Assembly (NCBI GenBank): GCA_963793005.1
Contig: CAWBYP010000002.1
Location: 1 to 64,000, forward strand
DNA: 64,000 nt
Source: RPQJ01 sp963793005
GTDB lineage: Bacteria > Pseudomonadota > Gammaproteobacteria > Steroidobacterales > Steroidobacteraceae
Direction of reading: 5' to 3'
Shown in pieces: positions 57,480 through 64,000 of this stretch. The translations under genes and the position numbers were made by a program. Every line of letters starts with the position of its first letter. Positions within the stretch are counted from its first letter, which is position 1. The notes beneath the pieces are model-generated. The model searched no databases and had not been told where the DNA came from. It was given only the letters and a program-made list of their open reading frames with translations.

Positions 57480-58100
57480 ATGAATCACAGAATTCGCGCG
57501 GGATACTTCGCCAGAATCGTTGCACTTTCGCTGGCCGCTGCGATTGCGGCCGGCTGCGGCGGCAAGTCCGAAGAGGAAGTTGCCGAAAAGGCGGCTTCGG
57601 CTGCGACCGAGGCAAAGCAGGCTGCCGAACGGGCAGAGCCTGTGCTGGCAGGGGACGATCGGCTGGCGAATGCGGTGGTCGTTACCAGCAAGAGCGCGGC
57701 GCCGGTGGACCTCAAGTACGACATCACCACCAAGCCTGCCGTCGGCCAGCCTTTCGAGGTCGACTTGACGTTCCTGCCGCGACTCGCGGCGGATTCGCTG
57801 GACGTGGAGATCTCCGCGGTCGAAGGGCTGACGCTCGTGGGTGACAGCGCGATCAGGTTCGAGAATGTGCAGGCCGGCGAGCGCTACACGGCGAAAGTGC
57901 TGGCCCATTCCGACATGGACGGCATGTACTACATCGGCGTCTCGGCCAGGATGACGACGAAAGTGCAGGCCGAAGTGCGCGGGTTCTCGATCCCGGTCGT
58001 TGTCGGAACGCCGTCCGCCGAGGAGACGCCCGCTGCGCCAGCGGTCGATGCGGCGGGCCAGGCCGTCCAGTCGATGCCGGCGACCGAACCAGCCAGATAG
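57480..58100 (+). CDS. predicted lipoprotein of unknown function
   Basis: Intact, 206 residues. Leader ARIVALSLAAAIAAGC with lipobox (AAGC), then a short coiled coil (EEEVAEKAASAATEAKQAAE). The folded domain is beta-rich (VDLKYDITTKPAVGQPFEVD, LTLVGDSAIRFENVQAGERY, GMYYIGVSARMTTKVQAEVR). The C-terminus is Ala/Pro-rich. It starts 13 bp after the metalloprotease gene, so both may form one unit. The TAG stop is the start of REP copy 5. Confidence 0.75.
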   Translation: MNHRIRAGYFARIVALSLAAAIAAGCGGKSEEEVAEKAASAATEAKQAAERAEPVLAGDDRLANAVVVTSKSAAPVDLKYDITTKPAVGQPFEVDLTFLPRLAADSLDVEISAVEGLTLVGDSAIRFENVQAGERYTAKVLAHSDMDGMYYIGVSARMTTKVQAEVRGFSIPVVVGTPSAEETPAAPAVDAAGQAVQSMPATEPAR

Positions 58101-58138
58101 GGGACATTCTCCTTTTCCGCGAAAACGGGAATGTCCCC
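58098..58138. repeat. REP copy 5
   Basis: TAGGGGACATTCTCC at 58098 pairs imperfectly with CGGGAATGTCCCC ending 58138. It forms the stop of the lipoprotein gene and lies 48 bp before the bipA start. Confidence 0.9.
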
Positions 58139-58185
58139 GGTTTCCCCGGTATACTCCGCGCCCTTTTGCCCCGGGGCGCCCCACC

Positions 58186-60018
58186 GTGACCGTCGATCCC
58201 ACCAGACACCTCCGTAACATCGCGATCATCGCGCACGTCGACCACGGCAAGACAACCCTGGTCGACCAGCTCCTCAAGCAGTCTGGGACGTTTGCGGCCC
58301 GGGCCGTCGTGCCGGACCGCGTCATGGACTCCAACGCGCTCGAGCGCGAGCGTGGCATCACGATCCTGGCGAAGAACACCGCGATCCGCTGGAACGACTA
58401 CCGAATCAACATCGTCGATACGCCGGGGCACGCGGATTTCGGCGGTGAGGTCGAGCGCGTGCTGTCGATGGTCGATTCAGTGCTGCTGCTGGTCGATGCG
58501 GTCGACGGGCCGATGCCGCAGACGCGATTTGTCACGCAGAAGGCATTTGCGCACGGACTTCGCCCGATCGTGGTCATCAACAAGATCGACCGCCACGAAG
58601 CGCGCCCGAACTGGGTGCTGGACCAGACCTTCGACCTGTTCGATCGCCTGGGCGCGACCGAGGAACAGCTCGACTTCCCGGTGATCTACGCCTCGGCGAT
58701 CCAGGGCTTCGCGACCCACGATCCGGGCCATCGCGGCGGCGACATGACGACGCTGTTCGAGACGATCGTCAAGCACTGCCCGCCGCCCGACGTCGATCTC
58801 GACGGGCCGCTGCAGCTGCAGGTCTCGCAGCTCGACTATTCGAGCTACGTGGGCGCGATCGGCATCGGCCGGATCAAGCGCGGCACCCTCAGGAAGGGCA
58901 TGCAGGTCACGGTCGTCGATCGGCAGGGGCGGGCGCGGAACGAGCGCGTGGTGCAGGTGCTCGGCTTCCACGGCCTCGACCGCATCGAGGTCGATACAGT
59001 GGATGCGGGCGACATCGTCGCATTCGCGGGCATCGAGATCCCGGCTGTCTCCGATACCTTGTGCGATCCGTCGAGGCCCGAGGCGCTGCCGCCGCTCGTG
59101 GTGGACGAGCCGACCATCGGCATGACGTTCGAGGTCAACACCTCGCCGTTCGCGGGCAAGGAGGGCAAGTACCTCACCAGCCGCCAGATCCGCGAGCGCC
59201 TGTTTCGCGAAGCGCTGACCAATGTCGCGCTGCGCGTGGAGGAGAGCGACGACCCGGACAAGTTCCAGGTTTACGGGCGCGGAGAACTGCACCTGGGCGT
59301 GCTGCTCGAGAACATGCGACGCGAAGGCTACGAGATCGCGGTCTCGCGGCCACGCGTGGTGATCAAGGAAATCGACGGCGTCCCGAACGAGCCGTACGAG
59401 ATCCTGGCAGTGGACATCGAGGACTCGAGCCAGGGTGGTGTCATGACCGCGCTCGGCAGCCGAGGCGGACAGCTGCAGGCGATGCACCCGGACGGCAAGG
59501 GTCGCGTGCGCCTCGACTACGTGATCCCGGCGCGCGGCTTGATCGGCTTCCAGACCGAGTTCCGCACGACCACCTCGGGCCTGGGCCTGCTGTTCCACGT
59601 GTTTGATCACTACGCGCCCGTGCTGGACAAGGCGATCGCGGCGCGCCAGAACGGCGTGATGATTTCGAATGGCCAGGGCACGGTGCTCGGGTATTCGCTC
59701 TTCAACCTGCAGGAGCGCGGGCGGCTGATGGTCGCCCACGGCGACGAGGTCTACGAAGGCCAGATCGTCGGCATCCACAGCCGCGACAACGACCTGGTCG
59801 TGAACCCGCTGAAGGGCAAGAAGCTGACCAATATGCGGGCCTCGGGTCGCGACGAGAACATCGTGCTCACGCCGCCGATCCGCTACACACTCGAGCAGGC
59901 GATGGAGTTCATCGAGGACGACGAACTCGTGGAGATCACACCCGCCTCGATCCGCCTGCGCAAGCGAGCGCTGAAGGAACATGACCGCAAGCGCTCCTCC
60001 CGAACCGACGAGGAATAG
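58186..60018 (+). CDS. bipA: ribosome-associated GTPase BipA/TypA
   Basis: Intact, about 610 residues from the GTG at 58186; the upstream frame to 58000 is not part of it. G1 AHVDHGKTTL, switch I RERGITILAKN, G3 DTPGHADFGGEVER, G4 VINKIDRHEARP. Domain II (YVGAIGIGRIKRGTLRKGMQ) and the BipA-specific C-terminal domain (GRDENIVLTPPIRYTLEQAM, FIEDDELVEITPASIRLRKR) follow. BipA acts on 50S assembly and stress adaptation. A -10-like TATACT is at about 58,149. The TAG stop is the first triplet of REP copy 6. Confidence 0.97.
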   Translation: MTVDPTRHLRNIAIIAHVDHGKTTLVDQLLKQSGTFAARAVVPDRVMDSNALERERGITILAKNTAIRWNDYRINIVDTPGHADFGGEVERVLSMVDSVLLLVDAVDGPMPQTRFVTQKAFAHGLRPIVVINKIDRHEARPNWVLDQTFDLFDRLGATEEQLDFPVIYASAIQGFATHDPGHRGGDMTTLFETIVKHCPPPDVDLDGPLQLQVSQLDYSSYVGAIGIGRIKRGTLRKGMQVTVVDRQGRARNERVVQVLGFHGLDRIEVDTVDAGDIVAFAGIEIPAVSDTLCDPSRPEALPPLVVDEPTIGMTFEVNTSPFAGKEGKYLTSRQIRERLFREALTNVALRVEESDDPDKFQVYGRGELHLGVLLENMRREGYEIAVSRPRVVIKEIDGVPNEPYEILAVDIEDSSQGGVMTALGSRGGQLQAMHPDGKGRVRLDYVIPARGLIGFQTEFRTTTSGLGLLFHVFDHYAPVLDKAIAARQNGVMISNGQGTVLGYSLFNLQERGRLMVAHGDEVYEGQIVGIHSRDNDLVVNPLKGKKLTNMRASGRDENIVLTPPIRYTLEQAMEFIEDDELVEITPASIRLRKRALKEHDRKRSSRTDEE

Positions 60019-60072
60019 GGGACATTCTCCTTTTTTCCCGCCGCCGCAGGAGGGGACATTCTCCGTTTTCGG
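60016..60072. repeat. REP copies 6a and 6b, direct orientation
   Basis: TAGGGGACATTCTCCTTTT at 60016 and AGGGGACATTCTCCGTTTT at about 60051-60069, same orientation, separated by CCCGCCGCCGCAGG. Located on the downstream side of the RAYT gene; the first TAG is the bipA stop. Confidence 0.9.
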
Positions 60073-60115
60073 CTAAAGCACTGCGGATGGTCACCATCGG
60101 ACGGACGCACGTAGC

Positions 60116-60790
60116 TCACGGTTGAATCAGGTCTTGCATGCTGGGGCGACCCTGCGGGCGTCGAGAGGACTCAAGTCCGAGCTGTGTGGCGGTGTTTTCG
60201 GCCCAGCGCGCCCCGCCGAAGGGGCGCTGGCGATTGACGCACTCCCGCAGTGCCTCTAGTTCCGCCGGCGTCTGCGTCGAATTTACCCATTTGCTCCAGT
60301 CGTGCGGCAACCGTACCGGGCTGGAGCCCAATCCCGGACCGAGGGCACTGCCGGTCCTCCAGGCCAGACTGCCCCATTTCCAGTCCTCGGCGCGCTCGAC
60401 CAGCCCTGCGCGGAGCGCGTTTCGTTCCACATAGCGCATGACTGTCAGCAGGTGCTCGTCCTGCTCAATGGGAAATGCCTTGAACCGACCTTGCCAGAGA
60501 CGACCCGAGGTTCCGAAGCGCGCATGATGGCGATGCGCGTGGGTCGTCAGCAGCCATTGCATCCACCGGCTGATGTCCCGCGCGCCGGTCGTGGACGCGA
60601 CGACGTGAAAATGATTCGGCATCAGGCATACGGCCAGCAGCGTGAGCTGGATCCGCTGCTGGGCGTCATGGATCAGCCGCAGGAACGAGAGGTAGTCGCT
60701 GGACTCCCGAAACACGACCGCTTTGTTGTTGCCGCGGTTGATCAGGTGGTAGTGGCCACCGGGTACCATTGAACGGGCTGTGCGCGGCAT
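60116..60790 (-). CDS. REP-associated tyrosine transposase (RAYT)
   Basis: Intact, 224 residues. MPRTARSMVPGGHYHLINRG is the usual RAYT opening; LTLLAVCLMPNHFHVVAST holds the HUH pair; VMRYVERNALRAGLVERAED has the catalytic Tyr region; WKWGSLAWR is the family's W-x-x-SS/GS block. It is a single-strand nickase that moves REP palindromes. REP copies sit on both sides (60016-60072 and 60862-60948), the normal RAYT arrangement. Confidence 0.93.
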   Translation of the reverse strand: MPRTARSMVPGGHYHLINRGNNKAVVFRESSDYLSFLRLIHDAQQRIQLTLLAVCLMPNHFHVVASTTGARDISRWMQWLLTTHAHRHHARFGTSGRLWQGRFKAFPIEQDEHLLTVMRYVERNALRAGLVERAEDWKWGSLAWRTGSALGPGLGSSPVRLPHDWSKWVNSTQTPAELEALRECVNRQRPFGGARWAENTATQLGLESSRRPQGRPSMQDLIQP

Positions 60791-60861
60791 CGTCGCAGCA
60801 TTCCGCCGCCAGCTCCGTTTCGCACCATGACAATGTCACCTTAACCCACCGAAATTCAGGC

Positions 60862-60948
60862 AGGGGACATTCTCAGTTTATTGACGTGAAAAAAAGGAGA
60901 ATGTCCCCGGTCTGGTCGCGGACGCGCGGAAAAAAGGAGAATGTCCCC
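60862..60948. repeat. REP copies 7a and 7b
   Basis: CAGGGGACATTCTCAGTTT (60861-60879) faces AAAAAAAGGAGAATGTCCCC ending 60908; a second AAAAAAGGAGAATGTCCCC is at 60930-60948. The last base pair lies one base from the stop codon of the next gene (TGA, minus strand, 60950). Confidence 0.88.
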
Positions 60949-60949
60949 G

Positions 60950-63900
60950 TCAGGCGCTCAGGCGGACAGTGGAGGAATCCCTGGTCAGCAGGGTGTCGAG
61001 TGCCTCCACCGGCAGCGGTGGGCCGATGTAGTTGCCCTGCGCGTACTGGATGCCGATGTCGGCGAGGCGCGCGAGCACCCGGGCGCTGTCAACGCGCTCG
61101 GCGATGGTGCTGATTCCCATCGTCTCGCCGATCTGCACGATTGCCTCGACCATGCTGCGGTCGATGCGATCGTGGTTGACGTTGTGCATGAACTGTCCGT
61201 CGATCTTGATGTAGTCCACCGGCAGGTTCTTCAGGAACATGAACGACGACAGGCCGCTGCCGAAGTCGTCGAGCGCGAAGCTGCAGCCTCGCCGGCGCAG
61301 CTCGGTGATGAAGTGGGTCGCGGCTGCGAAGCTGGTCATGGCGCCGGCCTCGGTGAACTCGAAGCACAGCGCGCCCGGGCTCAAGTCCGCCGCCTCGATC
61401 TCGGCGAGCACGTAATCGAGGAACTGCTCGTCGTTCAGCGTGGTGCCGGAGATGTTGATACTGAGCGTGAACGGGAAGCGGTCGGCTGAGTCGGTACGGC
61501 GGTGCGCAAGCCGGCTGCAGGCCTGTCGCACTACCCAGCGGTCGATGGTAGGCATCAGGTTGAACCGCTCGGCCGCCGGTATGAATTCGGCTGGTTGCAC
61601 CAGTGAGCCGTGCTCGTCGCGCATGCGCAGCAGCAGTTCGAACTTGCGCTGAGTATCCACGCCGCTTCGGATCGGCACGATCGGCTGGCACAGCAGCACC
61701 AGTTGGTCCTCGTCGCAGGCGCGGTTGATGTGCGAGACCCACTGCATCTCGCGGTGCCGCTGCGGGGCCCGGCCCTGCTCGTAGGTCTGCACACGGTTAC
61801 GCCCGGAGTCCTTGGCCGAATAGCAGGCGACATCTGCCGCGCTCATCACGGAGGCAGCCGTTTCGGATTCCCCGGTGATCTCCGCCAGGCCGATAGAGAC
61901 GCCGACCTTCAGTACGCGCTCCTGCCACAGGAATCGATAGTCGCGGATCGCCTGGCGCAGTCCCTCCGCGATGCGCTGCGCAGTGTCGAGCGTGCAGTCG
62001 TGCAGCAGCACGCCGAACTCATCGCCGCCGAGCCGCGCCAGGGTGTCGCTGGTCCGGATACGTGTCTGCAGGACGCTGGTGACCTGCTTGAGCAGCCGGT
62101 CACCGGCCTCGTGGCCGCAGGTGTCGTTGACGACCTTGAACTGGTCGAGGTCGAGGTACAGCAGTACGTGGCGCACCGGGTCGGAATCGCGCGCCGACTG
62201 CAGCGCGTCGCACAGGCGCACCTCGAATTCGCGGCGGTTGATCAGGCCGGTCAGCGCATCGTGCGTGGCCTGGTAGGTGAGGGCGCGCTGCAGCCGTCGC
62301 TCCTGGCTCACGTCGTGGAACACCATGACGGCGCCGATCAGGCGGCCGGTCCTGTCGCGAATCGGCGCGGCCGAGTCCTGGACGGATATTTCCTGGCCGC
62401 GGCGGTTGACCAGCAGTGCCGGCTGCGGCAGGTCCACGTTCCGGTCTTCGCGCAGGCAGCGCAGGATCGGGCTGTCGGTCGGTGTGCGCGTAACCTCGTT
62501 CAGCACCTGGAAGACTTCCGAGACCGGGCGACCCACGGCTTCAGCTGCAGTCCAGCCGGTCAGCTGCTCCGCGACCGGATTCAGGTACTCGATGCGCCCG
62601 TCGGCGTCGGCGGTGAGCACGGCGTCGCCGATCGACTGCAGCGTGACCTGGGCCTTCTCCTTTTCCTCGGCCAGCTGGATTTCCGCGAGCTTGCGGGTGC
62701 TTATGTCGGTGAGCGTGCCTTCGTAGCCGGCGATCTGCCCTTTCTTGTCGAGCAGCACGCGGGCATTTTCGAGCACCGTGATCACGCGGCCGTCGCAGCG
62801 GCGCAACCGGTACTCGGCGCTCTGCACCCGCCCGTCGCGGTTCAGCGTAGTGACCACACGCTCGCGGTCGGCCTGGTCAACGTACAGTGACGCTGTCGAC
62901 GACAGACGGAGCAGGTCCTCGTCGCTCTCGTAACCAAGCATGGTGACCAGCGCGGGGTTCACCGATTCGAGTCGGCCCGACACGTCCGCACGGTAAACGC
63001 CCTCGATAACATTCTCGAAGAGGCCGCGATAGCGAGCCTCGCTGCTGCGCAGGGCCGCTTCCGATTGCTTGCGCTCGACCGCAATGCCGGCCAGCGCTGT
63101 GAGGCGACTCATCAGTTCGAAATCACGCTTCAGCGGGCTGCGTGGAGTGTGGAAATACAGGGCCACGGTGCCGATCATGCGGCCGTCGGATGACCGGATC
63201 GGCGTCGACCAGCAGGCACGAAGGCCGGCGGCCAGCGCCGGCTCGCGCAGGTGTTCCCACAGCGCGTCGCGGGAAATGTCGGCGACGATCACCTGCCGCT
63301 GCAGGAAGATCGCCGCGCCGCATGAGCCGTTCCTCGGTCCGACGGCGACGTGCTTCAGCGTGTCGAGGTAGGGTGCCGGGATCCGCCGGCCGGCGATACA
63401 CCGCAGCAGGTTCGGTTCGGCCTCGTACAGGCTCACGGTGCACAGCGATTCGGGCGTGACCCGCTCCGCGGTCTCGGTGATCGCCTCCAGCGTTTCCGGA
63501 AGGTCTGCGTTGCCGGTGATCCGCTCCAGCACGCGCCGCTCGCCGGCGGCGAGGAACTCGCTGCGCTTGCGCTCGGTGATGTCCGTGATGCTGCCGCGAA
63601 TCAGTCGTCGTCCCGACGACGGCAGGCGTACCAGCCGGACCTCGCAGGGGATGTCGTGTCCGAGCGCGTCGCGATGCAACCACTCGAAGCATGGCGCCTC
63701 GCCAGCGAGTGCCCGGTCGAGGTAGCCGCGGTTGACACCTTCGGAGGGTGTCCCGTCGGCCTGGAATTCGGCGCTGATCTGCGCAGGCCCCGCCGAGAGC
63801 AGTTCTTCGCGCGCCATCTTGAAGAAGCGCACCGCGTTCTCGTTGCACTCGACGAACCGGCCGAGGTCCATGTCGAGGACCACGAGCACCTCGGGGGCGT

Positions 63901-64000
63901 TCTCGACCAGCGTGCGGTAGCGGGCCTCGCTTTCGCGGATGGCCGCTTCTGCGAGCTTGCGATCGGTGGTGTCGCGCAGGCAGGCGATGTAGATCTGGCG
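60950..64000 (-). CDS. multi-sensor cyclic di-GMP enzyme PAS-GAF-PAS-PAS-GGDEF-EAL (5' end outside window)
   Basis: The frame is open to the window edge, so the N-terminus is missing; more than 1,010 residues are present. From the 5' side: a PAS tail (YIACLRDTTDRKLAEAAIRE), a PAS domain (LVVLDMDLGRFVECNENAVR), a GAF domain (ALWEHLREPALAAGLRACWS), PAS (LFENVIEGVYRADVSGRLES), PAS (SIGDAVLTADADGRIEYLNP), GGDEF with the motif LARLGGDEFGVLLHD, and EAL with FELLLRMRDEHG for the motif (ELL in place of EAL) and SLNISGTTLNDEQFLDYVLA. Catalytic capacity of both domains looks likely. It could supply the cyclic di-GMP sensed by the riboswitch at 40.5 kb. Confidence 0.9.
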   Translation of the reverse strand, partial: RQIYIACLRDTTDRKLAEAAIRESEARYRTLVENAPEVLVVLDMDLGRFVECNENAVRFFKMAREELLSAGPAQISAEFQADGTPSEGVNRGYLDRALAGEAPCFEWLHRDALGHDIPCEVRLVRLPSSGRRLIRGSITDITERKRSEFLAAGERRVLERITGNADLPETLEAITETAERVTPESLCTVSLYEAEPNLLRCIAGRRIPAPYLDTLKHVAVGPRNGSCGAAIFLQRQVIVADISRDALWEHLREPALAAGLRACWSTPIRSSDGRMIGTVALYFHTPRSPLKRDFELMSRLTALAGIAVERKQSEAALRSSEARYRGLFENVIEGVYRADVSGRLESVNPALVTMLGYESDEDLLRLSSTASLYVDQADRERVVTTLNRDGRVQSAEYRLRRCDGRVITVLENARVLLDKKGQIAGYEGTLTDISTRKLAEIQLAEEKEKAQVTLQSIGDAVLTADADGRIEYLNPVAEQLTGWTAAEAVGRPVSEVFQVLNEVTRTPTDSPILRCLREDRNVDLPQPALLVNRRGQEISVQDSAAPIRDRTGRLIGAVMVFHDVSQERRLQRALTYQATHDALTGLINRREFEVRLCDALQSARDSDPVRHVLLYLDLDQFKVVNDTCGHEAGDRLLKQVTSVLQTRIRTSDTLARLGGDEFGVLLHDCTLDTAQRIAEGLRQAIRDYRFLWQERVLKVGVSIGLAEITGESETAASVMSAADVACYSAKDSGRNRVQTYEQGRAPQRHREMQWVSHINRACDEDQLVLLCQPIVPIRSGVDTQRKFELLLRMRDEHGSLVQPAEFIPAAERFNLMPTIDRWVVRQACSRLAHRRTDSADRFPFTLSINISGTTLNDEQFLDYVLAEIEAADLSPGALCFEFTEAGAMTSFAAATHFITELRRRGCSFALDDFGSGLSSFMFLKNLPVDYIKIDGQFMHNVNHDRIDRSMVEAIVQIGETMGISTIAERVDSARVLARLADIGIQYAQGNYIGPPLPVEALDTLLTRDSSTVRLSA

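Noticed and set aside
58000..58185. N-terminal extension of bipA
   Set aside because: The extension is Arg/Pro-rich and overlaps the lipoprotein gene and REP copy; family proteins start at the GTG at 58186.
58477..59982. 501-codon minus-strand frame opposite bipA
   Set aside because: Antisense shadow of a complete, well conserved GTPase gene; composition without domain sense.
45867..60948. Regularly repeated palindromes as a CRISPR array
   Set aside because: Copies are kilobases apart at gene ends with no uniform spacers or cas genes; they are REP elements.

Overview
The window reads as three unrelated pieces of bacterial DNA joined end to end, most likely one metagenomic contig or scaffold with two joins (about 32,125-32,155 and 36,529-36,624). 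The joins cut genes on both sides. No rRNA, tRNA or CRISPR array was seen.

Bases 1-32,130 look like a planctomycete of the Rhodopirellula/Pirellulaceae type. The evidence is sulfatases, a BBP7-type outer membrane protein, a DUF11-repeat surface protein with planctomycete-style terminal motifs, a dihydropteroate-synthase-like protein of the tetrahydromethanopterin type, and family-specific palindromic repeats. In order: a sulfatase, a broken RAYT-type transposase, a gspF-gspE-gspD-like block, map, a DUF255 thioredoxin-like protein, the DHPS-like protein, a ThuA protein, an esterase, a second sulfatase with a VHL-like tail, a GH43-like glycosidase, BBP7, the DUF11 giant, a small secreted protein, a sulfite-oxidase-like molybdoenzyme, an EF-hand membrane protein, a TauE/SafE exporter and part of an ABC ATPase. 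The gene set suggests breakdown of sulfated polysaccharide with handling of the resulting sulfur. Nearly every gene is cut by several frameshifts although homology continues across them, which points to indel errors in the sequence rather than real decay.

Bases about 32,156-36,528 carry a heavy-metal RND efflux operon (cusC-cusB-cusA order, cusA cut off) and an Hsp20 gene, with lower G+C intergenic DNA and few frameshifts outside cusA. The source looks like a different, possibly deltaproteobacterial, organism.

Bases about 36,610-64,000 are high-G+C gammaproteobacterial DNA. The first part is an exopolysaccharide/PEP-CTERM neighbourhood: glycosyltransferases, a methyltransferase, PEP-CTERM proteins with sigma-54 promoters, an Fn3 lipoprotein behind a cyclic di-GMP-I riboswitch, and a broken second riboswitch/Fn3 copy. 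The middle part is a glrK-qseG-glrR two-component operon whose gaps and flanks are filled with toxin-antitoxin loci (three VapBC, a BrnTA remnant, a HicAB remnant, and one further toxin-like/HTH pair), most with damaged toxins. The last part holds srkA, galE, a metalloprotease lipoprotein, bipA, an intact RAYT transposase and a large PAS/GAF/GGDEF/EAL protein. Copies of a REP palindrome (TAGGGGACATTCTCC and its complement) are scattered from 45.8 to 60.9 kb; in five genes the TAG stop codon is the first three bases of the element.
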